Made by a program: the position numbers and the translations under genes. A DNA stretch of 64,000 nt from SIG603 sp963621245 (GTDB taxonomy: Bacteria; Bacillota; Clostridia; Oscillospirales; Acutalibacteraceae): the NCBI GenBank assembly GCA_963621245.1, contig CAVFCW010000003.1, positions 156,711-220,710 on the forward strand. The letters run 5' to 3'. Numbering within the stretch: position 1 is the first letter of the stretch; each line of letters opens with the position of its first letter. Shown here in pieces: positions 16,800 to 25,088 of the stretch. Below the pieces are notes generated by a model, which saw only the letters and a program-made list of their open reading frames with translations, did no database searches and was not told the DNA's origin.

Positions 16800-17842
16800 T
16801 ATCTTGTTTTCCTTTCGCTAAGAGTATTTTTGAACTCCTCAAATGCCGCCTGATACTTCGGCGAGACGGCTGTCGGATTTCGCTTGAGAAGTGATTTTGT
16901 GTCTCGGTATTGTCTTTCGGGCAAACTCGGAAGCTTTGAATAAAGCTTTTTGGTAGCCTCTTTGAGTAAGGAAATCTCGAGAAGAGTTCTCTCCTTTTCG
17001 GCTTTCTCCTCCTCGTTTAGTTCCTCATCGGAGCGGCTGCCACGAATGTAATTTTCAGCCGCCTGAAGTTTCTCGGAAGCCGCAAGTGAAAAGCTCTCGT
17101 ACTTGTCGTGAAGTAAATCGACATACTCCTGCTTTGTTTTCGGCACGCTGTCGATTGCCTCACGGGTTTTCTCACCGAGTTTATCCTTTGCTTCGCTGAG
17201 TTCTTTCATCATCTGGCTTGTGCGCTCCTTAAGCTCGGCGGTAGATTTTGTCATGCCCTCGCTGAGTTTGACCGCACGCTCGCGAATTCCCTCGACTGCG
17301 GAGTTATTCTCGCTCAGTTTAAGCAAGAGTGCCTTGAAATCGAGAGCCGTCTTGAAGGACGATGTGAAGTCGGCGGTGAAACCTATAGTTAGCACGAGTG
17401 AAATTCCCTCGCGCCAAGTGTGCGGTATCTGTGAGACAAGCCCGTAAGTCGGCGGATAAACAAACTGCATAAGACCGACTCCCGCAAAGCCCCACAAAAG
17501 GCAGGACGCCCAGTAGATGTGTCCGTTAAGGTTAAGCGGCTTGTCGGAATAATCCCAGTAGCGGACATTGAATAGTTTTTCCATAGCCGCCCCCGTGAAA
17601 TACTCGAGAAGCGAACAGGAAACTATGCTTACAACAAAGGTTAAGGGCACGCTGTCACGCACGTGGTAAGTCGTGATTATTATAATCATCGCCCCCGAGC
17701 CGTAAATCGGCAGAAAGGGACCGCGGCAGAAACCGCGGTTTACCCATTTTCTCTGAGAAACGGAAACGTACAGAGATTCCCAAACCCAGCCTACAAAACA
17801 GTAGGCAAAAAACAGTATGACATAAATAGAAAGTTCAATCAT
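16799..17842 (-). CDS. CmpB-like (PF06541-type) membrane protein with helical C-terminal tail
   Basis: A 347-residue protein. The N-terminal half (about residues 1-165) has four or five membrane spans and motifs of the 'putative ABC transporter permease' family: 'FVGWVWESLYVSVSQRKWVNRGF' in part, 'GPFLPIYGSGA' and 'YWDYSDKPLNLNG'. The C-terminal half (about 180-345) is charged and probably coiled-coil. No ATP-binding partner is nearby, so the permease name may be misleading; related proteins behave as sensors or scaffolds. It overlaps pepD and yfcE by single bases. Confidence 0.85.
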   Translation of the reverse strand: MIELSIYVILFFAYCFVGWVWESLYVSVSQRKWVNRGFCRGPFLPIYGSGAMIIIITTYHVRDSVPLTFVVSIVSCSLLEYFTGAAMEKLFNVRYWDYSDKPLNLNGHIYWASCLLWGFAGVGLMQFVYPPTYGLVSQIPHTWREGISLVLTIGFTADFTSSFKTALDFKALLLKLSENNSAVEGIRERAVKLSEGMTKSTAELKERTSQMMKELSEAKDKLGEKTREAIDSVPKTKQEYVDLLHDKYESFSLAASEKLQAAENYIRGSRSDEELNEEEKAEKERTLLEISLLKEATKKLYSKLPSLPERQYRDTKSLLKRNPTAVSPKYQAAFEEFKNTLSERKTR

Positions 17843-19293
17843 TATTTCAATCTTTCAAGAAGTAATTTAACAAAACGGTACACCTTGTCGAATGATTCAA
17901 GGTTTAAGTACTCGTCTGTCGTGTGGCAAAATCTGCCGATCGGCGCAAACATAACTATGTCAAGTCCGGGCATCTTCGGCAGGAAATTGCAGGCTTCAAG
18001 TCCGCCGGGACAAATCTCCTCGTTCATCTCGTGGCCGTAGAACTCACGCATAAGCTCAGCGGTCAGGTTTCTCATGTATGAATCGGGGTCATAATCCCAC
18101 GGCTCGTAGCGTGAAGAAATTTCGGTTTTCGCACCGCAAAGCTCCGCTATAAGCTTAATGCGGTTGTTGACGCTTCTCTTGTAGTCGGAGTTCTCGTTTC
18201 TGTTTGACATTGTGAGGGTGAATTTCTTGTTTTCGCCAAACTCAACCTTACCGATGTTATTAACGCTTGTCATGCTTCCGTTAGACGGCTTAAGCGTAAA
18301 GTGATTAGACGGCATTAGGTAGATGAGATTTACAATATCCTTTGTTTCTTTCTCCCCTATCTCGCTTGAAACATCAGCTTTTTTAATTTCAAGCTTAAGC
18401 TCCTGTTTTCCGTCATCAAGTTCCTTTTTGATTATCTCAAATTCCTTTTTGATAATCATTTCTGCAGCTTCAAGGTCGCTGTTTTCAAGTGAAATAAGCG
18501 TTTCTGTTTCAACAGGCGGATAGTTCTCGGCTACACCGCCGTTCATGGAAGACAAGCGGTAAGCTATTCCGCCCTCACGCAGTGTATACAAAATTCTGCC
18601 GATAATTTTAACGCCGTTAAACTGCTCGGGGTGAACCATGGTCTCGCTGTAAACAGGCTGAAGACCCGAAACCTTTACAAAAAGTCCGCTCTTGTCGCAA
18701 GCAGTTCTCTCGGCGTCTTTCGTTACGACAACCAAATCCGACGAGAAGCACGATACCGTGCTGACCCACTCGTAGGTTTCGCCCATAACGTCAAGGCCTA
18801 TCATTCTTCTTGCGGTGAGCTTGTCAGTATCGAGTGCCGCCGCGCCATAACAACCGTTCTCCTCCTGAGAAGTGAAAACAAGCTCAAGCGGCGGATGCGG
18901 ATAATCGTTTTCCTCCATGAGTGCCAAAAGATAAGCTACGCCGTAGCCGTCGTCAGCACCGAGAGTTGTTCCCTTTGCCCTCACGTTTCCGTCTTCGTCA
19001 ACAAAAAGCTTAAGGGGATCTGTTTCAAATACATGGTCGGAATCGGGTGACTTAACGCACACCATATCAAGGTGAGCCTGAAGCATGACGGTCGGGGAAT
19101 TTTCATACCCCGACGACGCCGGCTTCTTAACGATTACGTTCCACATGTCGTCCTGAAAGTACTCAAGGCCGAGTTCTTTTGCCACAGAACAAACATAGTC
19201 CGAAACTGCTTTTTCGCCCTCGGACGGATGCGGAATTGCGCAAATCGCCTCAAAATATTTCTGATGTGCCTTTGAGTTGTCAAGCACGCTCAT
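17842..19293 (-). CDS. pepD: Aminoacyl-histidine dipeptidase (PepD, M20 family)
   Basis: This 483-residue zinc peptidase cleaves Xaa-His dipeptides in the cytoplasm. Metal and catalytic motifs are 'LQAHLDMVCVK' (His, Asp), 'LGADDGYG' (bridging Asp), 'TSQEENG' (general-base Glu and metal Glu), 'GLDVMGE' and the C-terminal 'GRFCHTTDEYL' (His). Length and the lid domain in the middle are normal. It is third in a tight operon, 5 bp after a ferredoxin gene and 1 bp overlapping the CmpB-like gene. Confidence 0.94.
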   Translation of the reverse strand: MSVLDNSKAHQKYFEAICAIPHPSEGEKAVSDYVCSVAKELGLEYFQDDMWNVIVKKPASSGYENSPTVMLQAHLDMVCVKSPDSDHVFETDPLKLFVDEDGNVRAKGTTLGADDGYGVAYLLALMEENDYPHPPLELVFTSQEENGCYGAAALDTDKLTARRMIGLDVMGETYEWVSTVSCFSSDLVVVTKDAERTACDKSGLFVKVSGLQPVYSETMVHPEQFNGVKIIGRILYTLREGGIAYRLSSMNGGVAENYPPVETETLISLENSDLEAAEMIIKKEFEIIKKELDDGKQELKLEIKKADVSSEIGEKETKDIVNLIYLMPSNHFTLKPSNGSMTSVNNIGKVEFGENKKFTLTMSNRNENSDYKRSVNNRIKLIAELCGAKTEISSRYEPWDYDPDSYMRNLTAELMREFYGHEMNEEICPGGLEACNFLPKMPGLDIVMFAPIGRFCHTTDEYLNLESFDKVYRFVKLLLERLK

Positions 19294-19298
19294 GATAA

Positions 19299-19589
19299 TT
19301 ACACCTTATTCTCGATAATCGGAATGAATCTTGCACGGTTCATAAGCGGATGGCGAAGGCTGATTGCACCTTCAATCGGACACTCTATAACACAGCATCC
19401 GCAGTAGTAGCACTCACCGGGATACATAACAATCGGATGCTTGCCCTTGCCCTGAGGAACAAGAATATCGCACTGGCAAACCTCGGCACAGCGGCCGCAG
19501 CCTATGCATTTACTCTCGTCATAGCTTATGGGACTTGTCGAGCAGGTAACAACGCTCGCAGAAAATTCCTTCTTCTCAAATTCAGACAT
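19299..19589 (-). CDS. 2[4Fe-4S] ferredoxin, AprB-like
   Basis: This 96-residue protein binds two 4Fe-4S clusters: 'CIGCGRCAEVCQCD' (residues about 28-41) and 'CYYCGCCVIECP' (about 59-70). It overlaps the upstream FAD subunit by 1 bp, so the pair is a two-subunit oxidoreductase resembling adenylylsulfate reductase AprBA. It is shorter than true AprB (about 150 residues) and lacks the long C-terminal tail that wraps AprA. Electron partner and substrate are unknown. Confidence 0.88.
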   Translation of the reverse strand: MSEFEKKEFSASVVTCSTSPISYDESKCIGCGRCAEVCQCDILVPQGKGKHPIVMYPGECYYCGCCVIECPIEGAISLRHPLMNRARFIPIIENKV

Positions 19590-21526
19590 TATAAAGCCTC
19601 CCTTTCTGCGATGTAATCGGCATTTCTCTTCTCATACTCTGCCTTGACGTCTCCCCAGAAGTCCTGAGGAACTCTTCTCGATTTAACCTCGCCGTTATCC
19701 ATATAAATTGTGATGAATGTCTTCTCTTCCTCGCTAAGCGAATTTTCGCTGTCGCTTCTCTTGAAGTAGAGCGGTTCGCTGTCGCACTTTCTCAAAAGAC
19801 AAGCGTTAAGAATAATTTTGCAGACAGTGACAATATCCATAACCTCGTGCGCACGCATAAGCTCATGCGGATTTTTGCACGAGATTTTCGGAATATCGTT
19901 AGCCTCGATGTCCTCGATAAGTGCAAGGCCTTGTTTTAAGAGATCGTCGTTTTTCACGCCGCCGCAGTAGTTCTGCATTGCCTTAGAAACAGCCATGTTG
20001 ACCTCTCTCCAGTCAAATCCGTTCTCAACGTAAAGCGGAGCGAGAAGTCTTTCCTTTTCTGCATCGACAAAGCTCTGATCAAACGGCTCAAGCTCCTTTT
20101 TGTCTGCCGAAGCCGCAGCCTTTCTGCCGGCGTAATATCCCGTTGCGCAAGCCGCACCGGCACAGTCGGAAGCATAAAGCTGATCGCCGGCGGCATAAAC
20201 ACCGTCAACGCTCGTCATAAGATCCCAGTCGGTGATGATTCCGCCCGGTGCACCGAAAAGCTGACGCTCCTGATCGAGGAATGCGGCAGACTGCCAGCCC
20301 GTGCCGTAGGACTGCAAAACGTGCTTTGTCGGGTCAAATCCGCGCTCGGTATAATTCTTGAGAATCGGGATTTTTGTCTTTCCCTCTTCACCGACCATCA
20401 TGCCCCAGATAACTCTTCTCTCGGTATCGGGCATTTTAGAAAGATCGGCATAGAACGGAAGCTTATATCCTCTCTCGATAAGCTTGTCAAACGCAAGCGT
20501 CTCGGGACCTCTGTACTCGTATTTCGGCTCGTCGATAACTCCGCCCTTGAGGAAGAATTTCTGTCCCTCAACGGGATGATATCTCTCAGAAACCGTCTTT
20601 AATTCGTTTCCGTCACGGTCGACATAAGGAATCTCGACTCCTCTCGAGTCAACCATAGTTGCTGCATACCACGTGTTGTGGTTGTTGCCCGTTCCGTAAG
20701 GCGGATAGCTTCTTCCTGCGGCTGAAAATTCACCTCTGACGGATTTCTCCATAAGTGTGAACTCAACGCCCGCCTTGTAACCCATAGCGTGGCCCGAACC
20801 TATCGACTGGAAAGGTCTGAACTCGCAAAGACCGGGGGTATCGGGGCTGAAAAGCCAAACTCTTGCGGGTCTCGACATTGTGAGAACGGTTGATTTTGAC
20901 GAGAAAACAATAGTCTTTCCCGTGTGAACGTTCATACCGACTGCGCCGATACCGACTTTTTTGCCGTCAACCTCTTTAACCATAAGTGCGGTAGCCTCGG
21001 TGTGGTCATAAAGCTTAACGCCTAATTTTTTCATCTCCTTAACCATTGCCGGTTTAAAGGTAGATCCCCACACACGAAGTGTATATTTTGTTGAATAATC
21101 GTAAGCGTACATGAGCTTGGTTTCAGGATCACGGAACTCCGCACCGACAAACTCATCGTCTGTATCTCTTACCTTACCGCCCATTTTCTCAATATCGAGA
21201 ACACGGTCATAACCCTCACGGCACTCAATGTAGTGAGCGATTGCGTTTGAATAGTGATCCTGCTCGTCAACATAAGCGTAGGTCATCTCCTCGGGCGTGA
21301 CGGTACAGCCGGGGTTGGTGCAAGCCATCTCCCAGTGGTCAAATCCCGAACCGGCTGAGCCTGAACGCACGGTAGCGCCTTTCTCAACAAGTATTACTTT
21401 CTTTCCTGCCTTTGCGGCGGCAATTGCGGCATTACATCCCGCAAGTCCTCCTCCGAGGACAAGAACATCACACGAAACATTTTCCTGAACATCTGCCTCA
21501 TTGGCATACGGCCATTTAAATTCCAT
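19589..21526 (-). CDS. FAD-dependent oxidoreductase, AprA/fumarate-reductase-like
   Basis: This 645-residue flavoprotein of the succinate dehydrogenase/fumarate reductase/APS reductase superfamily has an N-terminal FAD-binding 'DVLVLGGGLAGCNAAIAA' (about residues 20-37) and a C-terminal FAD motif 'SVDGVYAAGDQLYASDCAGAACATG'. The 'GSGFDHWEMACTNPGC' region recalls AprA. It heads a six-gene operon with a ferredoxin-like beta subunit. No ATP sulfurylase, Qmo or Dsr genes are present, so dissimilatory sulfate reduction is not implied. Clostridial genomes carry related pairs of unknown substrate. The ribosome site is AAAGGAAG. Confidence 0.87.
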   Translation of the reverse strand: MEFKWPYANEADVQENVSCDVLVLGGGLAGCNAAIAAAKAGKKVILVEKGATVRSGSAGSGFDHWEMACTNPGCTVTPEEMTYAYVDEQDHYSNAIAHYIECREGYDRVLDIEKMGGKVRDTDDEFVGAEFRDPETKLMYAYDYSTKYTLRVWGSTFKPAMVKEMKKLGVKLYDHTEATALMVKEVDGKKVGIGAVGMNVHTGKTIVFSSKSTVLTMSRPARVWLFSPDTPGLCEFRPFQSIGSGHAMGYKAGVEFTLMEKSVRGEFSAAGRSYPPYGTGNNHNTWYAATMVDSRGVEIPYVDRDGNELKTVSERYHPVEGQKFFLKGGVIDEPKYEYRGPETLAFDKLIERGYKLPFYADLSKMPDTERRVIWGMMVGEEGKTKIPILKNYTERGFDPTKHVLQSYGTGWQSAAFLDQERQLFGAPGGIITDWDLMTSVDGVYAAGDQLYASDCAGAACATGYYAGRKAAASADKKELEPFDQSFVDAEKERLLAPLYVENGFDWREVNMAVSKAMQNYCGGVKNDDLLKQGLALIEDIEANDIPKISCKNPHELMRAHEVMDIVTVCKIILNACLLRKCDSEPLYFKRSDSENSLSEEEKTFITIYMDNGEVKSRRVPQDFWGDVKAEYEKRNADYIAEREAL

Positions 21527-21611
21527 AAGTTCTTCTTCCTTTCAACTGACTTTGCAATATTTTGCAATTTTCATATTAACACATTGCTAAAATATTGTAA
21601 ATATTAATGCA

Positions 21612-21652
21612 CAAAAAAGAGACTTAGCTCTTTTTGAAAGAGCAAAGCCTCA
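21612..21652 (-). terminator. Terminator of degV
   Basis: On minus, GAGGCTTTGCTCTTT pairs imperfectly with AAAGAGCTAAGTCTC around a short loop, followed by TTTTTTGTG. It lies about 15 bp after the degV stop. Confidence 0.85.
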
Positions 21653-21665
21653 TCACTTCAAATAT

Positions 21666-22577
21666 TTATCTCTCTGTACCGATGAAATAAACCGCCATGG
21701 TTCCCGGGCCCGAATGAGCACCGATAACGGGGCCTATGACCGCAACTATAACATCTTTGACGCCGAATTTAGACTTTATCTCAGAAGCAACATACTCCGC
21801 TTCCTCTTGGCAGTCGCCGTGACTGACAAACACGGTCTGATTTTTGATGTCAATTCCCGTTTTGCCGATTTTGTCAACTATTGCGTCAAGGCTTGCCTTT
21901 CTTCCTCTCACCTTGCCGACATTGATGAGGTGACCCTCGTCGTCAACGTGAAGTATCGGCTTGATTTTTAGCATAGTTCCTGCAAGCGCCGTTGCCGCAC
22001 TCACTCTGCCGCCACGCTTAAGGTGACCGAGATCATCAACCGTAAACCAGTGGCACAGGTGAAGTCTGTTTTCATTAAGCCAAGAAAGAACCTCGCTCAA
22101 ACTGCTGCCGTTTGCTTTCAAACGGGCGGCATACCACACAAGCGCACACTGACCGACGCATGCGCAAAGGCTGTCAAAGCACTCGATTTTTCTCTCGGGA
22201 TATTTCTCTTTAAGCTCTTCGGCGGCAATCAGAGAATTTTGATATGTTCCCGAAAGGCCCGACGAAAAAGCAATATAAAGAATATCATTTCCCTCTGATA
22301 AAATCGGCTCGAACACATCGGTAAATTCCGACGGTGAAAGCTGACTTGTCGTGCTCCTCGCTCCGCTTTTAAGCATCTCATAGTAATCGTGAAGGTCGAG
22401 TTCTCTGTTGTCGCTGTAATTCTTGTAAGTTCTTCCGTTAACAGTGAAACTCATGGGAATTACCGTGACGCCGAGTTCTTCAGCCATCGGGGCGGGCATG
22501 TCGGAGCAGGAATCAGTGATAATAACATAGTTATTTGTATTCTCACTCATCTTATTTAATTTGTCCTCACTTTTCAT
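21666..22577 (-). CDS. DegV-family fatty-acid-binding protein
   Basis: This 303-residue DegV/FakB-type protein has 'VIITDSCSDMPAPMAEELGV' near the start and 'IAFSSGLSGTYQNSLIAAEEL', the two family blocks that line the fatty-acid pocket. FakB homologues present exogenous fatty acids to the kinase FakA; no fakA is adjacent. The start is uncertain: the ATG at 22577 has a weak site, and the ATG nine codons later (22550) has GTGAGGA about 13 bases away. The gene is monocistronic with its own promoter and terminator. Confidence 0.9.
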   Translation of the reverse strand: MKSEDKLNKMSENTNNYVIITDSCSDMPAPMAEELGVTVIPMSFTVNGRTYKNYSDNRELDLHDYYEMLKSGARSTTSQLSPSEFTDVFEPILSEGNDILYIAFSSGLSGTYQNSLIAAEELKEKYPERKIECFDSLCACVGQCALVWYAARLKANGSSLSEVLSWLNENRLHLCHWFTVDDLGHLKRGGRVSAATALAGTMLKIKPILHVDDEGHLINVGKVRGRKASLDAIVDKIGKTGIDIKNQTVFVSHGDCQEEAEYVASEIKSKFGVKDVIVAVIGPVIGAHSGPGTMAVYFIGTER

Positions 22578-22604
22578 TTTGTACTATCTCATTTTTATAA
22601 TACA

Positions 22605-22633
22605 ACTATACCTATATAATATGATACCGCCAA
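22605..22633 (-). promoter_or_regulatory. Promoter of degV
   Basis: On minus, TTGGCG (22628-22633) and TATAGT (22605-22610) are separated by 17 bp. They lie between the ncRNA terminator and the degV start. Confidence 0.55.
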
Positions 22634-22651
22634 GAAAAAAGCAAGCAAAAT

Positions 22652-22681
22652 AAAAAAGGGACAGCCAACCTGTCCCTTTTA
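22652..22681 (-). terminator. Terminator of the noncoding RNA
   Basis: On minus, AAAAGGGACAG, loop GTTGG, CTGTCCCTTTTTT: a perfect stem with a six-base U-tract. Confidence 0.9.
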
Positions 22682-22800
22682 GCCTGCTATATCAGGCACA
22701 CACCCTTAAGGTCCACACGGCGAACGAATCCCGGCGCACCACCAAACCTACCGTTTGTAGATTCTCATACACTATCCCAAAAGACCGTGAATTATTTTGT
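22652..22800 (-). ncRNA. ssrS: Structured noncoding RNA, 6S RNA candidate
   Basis: A transcript of about 149 nt is tightly delimited. A near-consensus promoter (TTGACT, 17 bp, TACAAT) sets the start near 22800, and an intrinsic terminator ends it at about 22652. There is no open frame. It contains GCGCCGGGATTCGTTCGCC, CCTTAAGG and a local hairpin GCCTG/CAGGC. Length, strong promoter and these G/C-rich irregular stems are compatible with Firmicutes 6S RNA, which sequesters sigma-A polymerase, but the closing stem was not clearly folded by eye. It is a confident RNA gene with an uncertain family name. A search against Rfam RF00013 would decide. Confidence 0.55.
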
Positions 22801-22806
22801 GACTAT

Positions 22807-22835
22807 ATTGTACCGCTTTGTGCATATTTAGTCAA
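22807..22835 (-). promoter_or_regulatory. Strong SigA promoter of the noncoding RNA
   Basis: On minus, TTGACT (22830-22835), 17-bp spacer, TACAAT (22807-22812). Transcription should begin near 22800. Confidence 0.8.
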
Positions 22836-22957
22836 CAGTTAATTTGTATACAATATAAGTTTCTCCGTTATCACTAATTTAAAGTTCATATTTTAGTCAA
22901 AAATACGTTTCGATTTTCGAGCGAAGTTTCATTTGACTTTTGCAAACCGATTTTTCC

Positions 22958-22986
22958 TTGAAATTATGCCGTTTTTTTGATATAAT
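22958..22986 (+). promoter_or_regulatory. SigA promoter of trmL with long leader
   Basis: TTGAAA (22958-22963), 17-bp spacer, TATAAT (22981-22986). Start near 22993 leaves a leader of about 265 nt before the trmL ATG at 23258. In this leader no conserved gene or named riboswitch was recognised; it contains small palindromes such as AGAATTATAATTCT (near 23051-23064). Confidence 0.7.
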
Positions 22987-23257
22987 AATAAAGTTGAGCG
23001 AGTGTACTTTTGTTATGACCTTTCAAAAGTTTTGTGCTTTAATTGCGTAAAAGAATTATAATTCTCCCATGAGAATAACATTATTCCATAATCGCCGAGT
23101 TAATCGGTATGTTTTCGTCACCGTGCACAAATCAAGCTCCCTCCATTGTCACATATTCAATAAACTGTTTTTAACAATCGAGAAATCTGTCTTGGAACTT
23201 TTCGTCAAGTTAACGAAAGCTTTATTCCACAAATTTATATTATATGAGGTATTATCT

Positions 23258-23779
23258 ATGGCAACTTTAAATATAGTTATGGTTGAGCCCGAAATTCCGC
23301 AAAATACGGGTAATGTTGCACGAACATGTGCGTGCACGGGCGCAAGACTTCACCTTGTAGGCCCTATGGGATTTAAAATTGACGACAAAAAACTAAAGCG
23401 TGCGGGTCTCGACTACTGGCAGTATTTGGATATAACATTCTACGATTCTCTCGATGAATTTTTCGAGAAAAATCCCGACGGCGCGTTCTATTTCTTCACC
23501 ACAAAGGCACAGCACCGCCATACTGACGTGGAATATCCTGACAATGCATATTTATTCTTCGGAAAAGAAACTGCGGGACTTCCCGAAAAGCTCCTTTTCG
23601 AGCATCCCGATTCATGCGTAAGAATACCCATGATGAATGAGTGCAGAAGTCTCAACCTCTCAAACTCCGTTGCAATCGGCGTTTACGAGGTTCTGCGCCA
23701 GTGGAACTTCCCCGAGCTTAGCTGTTCGGGCGAACTAAGAGAATACAAGTGGACCGAGGCAAACTTAAAACAGGCATAA
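23258..23779 (+). CDS. trmL: tRNA (cytidine(34)-2'-O)-methyltransferase TrmL
   Basis: This 173-residue SPOUT methyltransferase acts at the wobble base of tRNA-Leu. It has 'VEPEIPQNTGNVARTCACTG' at the N-terminus, 'LFFGKETAGLP' and the C-terminal trefoil-knot 'RIPMMNECRSLNLSNSVAIGVYE'. The ATG at 23258 follows TATGAGGT. An in-frame extension back to 23069 is unlike any SPOUT protein and is treated as leader. The gene is followed by a strong terminator. Confidence 0.95.
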   Translation: MATLNIVMVEPEIPQNTGNVARTCACTGARLHLVGPMGFKIDDKKLKRAGLDYWQYLDITFYDSLDEFFEKNPDGAFYFFTTKAQHRHTDVEYPDNAYLFFGKETAGLPEKLLFEHPDSCVRIPMMNECRSLNLSNSVAIGVYEVLRQWNFPELSCSGELREYKWTEANLKQA

Positions 23780-23780
23780 C

Positions 23781-23820
23781 AAAAGCGTGATAAGTAAAAA
23801 CTTATCACGCTTTATTTTAT
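23781..23820. terminator. Bidirectional terminator between trmL and cinA
   Basis: The stem AAAGCGTGATAAG / CTTATCACGCTTT is perfect with A- and T-rich flanks on both sides. It serves convergent trmL (+) and cinA (-). Confidence 0.92.
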
Positions 23821-23829
23821 GCGTAAAAA

Positions 23830-25086
23830 TCAAAATTCTTCGACAACGGGAAGTCCTTCAAGGTATCTTCTCACCATATCGAGCGCATGAGATGCGGCAC
23901 AAAAACGGTGCCACTCACGATTTTTTCTTCTGCCAAACTGCTTTCTTGCAGTGACATAAGTATTTTTTCCGTCCGACAAAGCGATATAGATAAGACCTAC
24001 GGGCTTTTCCTTTGTTCCGCCGCCGGGACCTGCAATGCCCGTGATTCCTATTCCTATATCGGAACCCGAAAGCTTCACTATTCCCTCTGCCATCTCGCGT
24101 GCGGTCTGTTCGCTCACAGCGCCCCACTTTTCGAGGGTTTCGTGCTTAACGCCGAGAAGTTTCTCTTTCGTGGCGTTTGCGTAGGTTACGCATCCCGTCT
24201 CGAAAACAGCGCTTGAACCAGACACATCGGTAATTCTCTTTGCGAGAAGTCCGCCCGTACAGGATTCGGCTGTCGCAAGCTTTTTGCCCTTTTCCAAAAG
24301 CTCCTTGACGACAAGCTCCTCGAGTGATTCAACGTCTATGCTGTAAACACAGTTGCCCAAACGGGATTTTATCTCCTCGATTATCGGAGCGATCATTTCG
24401 TCCGCCGCCTCTTCGCTTTTAGCCTTTGCCGTGACCCTGACAAACATCTCGCCCTCTTTTGCATACGGCGCAACGGTGGGGTTCGTTCCCTCCATCAAGT
24501 CGGCTATTATCATAGCAACGGGAGCTTCGCCCTTGCCGTAAACGTGTATGTTATGAGAAACGATTATTTCTTCATCACCGCTTAAAAGATAAGGAATTGC
24601 GTAGTTTTTGAGCATCGGTGTGAGTTCGCTCGGTGGGCCGGGGAACATCATAACCATTTTTCCCTTGTCAGTTTTGAAAACACAGCCGGGTGCGGTGCCG
24701 TTATCGTTGAGAAGTACGTCACATCCCTCGGGAAGCCAAACTTGCTTAACCATGTTCTCGCTCATCGGCTTATCGGGAAACTGAGCCACAAGGCGGTCGT
24801 AAGATTCCTGATGAAAAACAAGTTTCTTGCCCGAAACGGCGGCAACCGTCTCCTTTGTGAGATCGTCTCCTGTCGGTCCAAGGCCTCCCGTTGTTATGAG
24901 AAGATCGCTTCTCTCGAGCGCGTCCTCGACCGCTTTTTTCAGTCTCTCGGGATTATCGCCGACAGTTGCGGCGTAAAGCAAATCTATTCCTATTCCCGAC
25001 AGCTCCTTTGCGACTATCGTTGTGTCGGTGTTTACAACTTTTCCGAGCAAAAGCTCTGTTCCGACAGAAATAATTTCACAGGTCAT
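23830..25086 (-). CDS. cinA: CinA, competence/damage-inducible protein (NMN deamidase)
   Basis: This 418-residue protein has an N-terminal MoCF/COG1058 domain ('EIISVGTELLLGKVVNTD', 'TTGGLGPTGDDLT') and a C-terminal PncC-type nicotinamide-mononucleotide deamidase domain ('ATAESCTGGLLAKRITDVSG', 'GITGIAGPGGGT'). Its pathway is NAD salvage. The start chosen is the ATG at 25084-25086, with AGGAGG lying inside the end of thiI, 2 bp after its stop; an upstream in-frame extension overlaps thiI. It is the last gene of the minus operon that includes thiI. Confidence 0.95.
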   Translation of the reverse strand: MTCEIISVGTELLLGKVVNTDTTIVAKELSGIGIDLLYAATVGDNPERLKKAVEDALERSDLLITTGGLGPTGDDLTKETVAAVSGKKLVFHQESYDRLVAQFPDKPMSENMVKQVWLPEGCDVLLNDNGTAPGCVFKTDKGKMVMMFPGPPSELTPMLKNYAIPYLLSGDEEIIVSHNIHVYGKGEAPVAMIIADLMEGTNPTVAPYAKEGEMFVRVTAKAKSEEAADEMIAPIIEEIKSRLGNCVYSIDVESLEELVVKELLEKGKKLATAESCTGGLLAKRITDVSGSSAVFETGCVTYANATKEKLLGVKHETLEKWGAVSEQTAREMAEGIVKLSGSDIGIGITGIAGPGGGTKEKPVGLIYIALSDGKNTYVTARKQFGRRKNREWHRFCAASHALDMVRRYLEGLPVVEEF

Positions 25087-25088
25087 GC

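Noticed and set aside
16799..17842. ABC transporter permease
   Set aside because: The family name suggests it, but no ATPase or binding protein is nearby and the helical C-terminal half is unlike a permease.
19299..21526. Dissimilatory sulfate reduction genes (aprBA)
   Set aside because: No sat, qmo or dsr genes are present and the ferredoxin lacks the AprB tail, so only superfamily membership is claimed.
23069..23257. In-frame N-terminal extension of TrmL
   Set aside because: The extra 63 residues do not resemble SPOUT proteins and the ATG at 23258 has a ribosome site and matches the family start.
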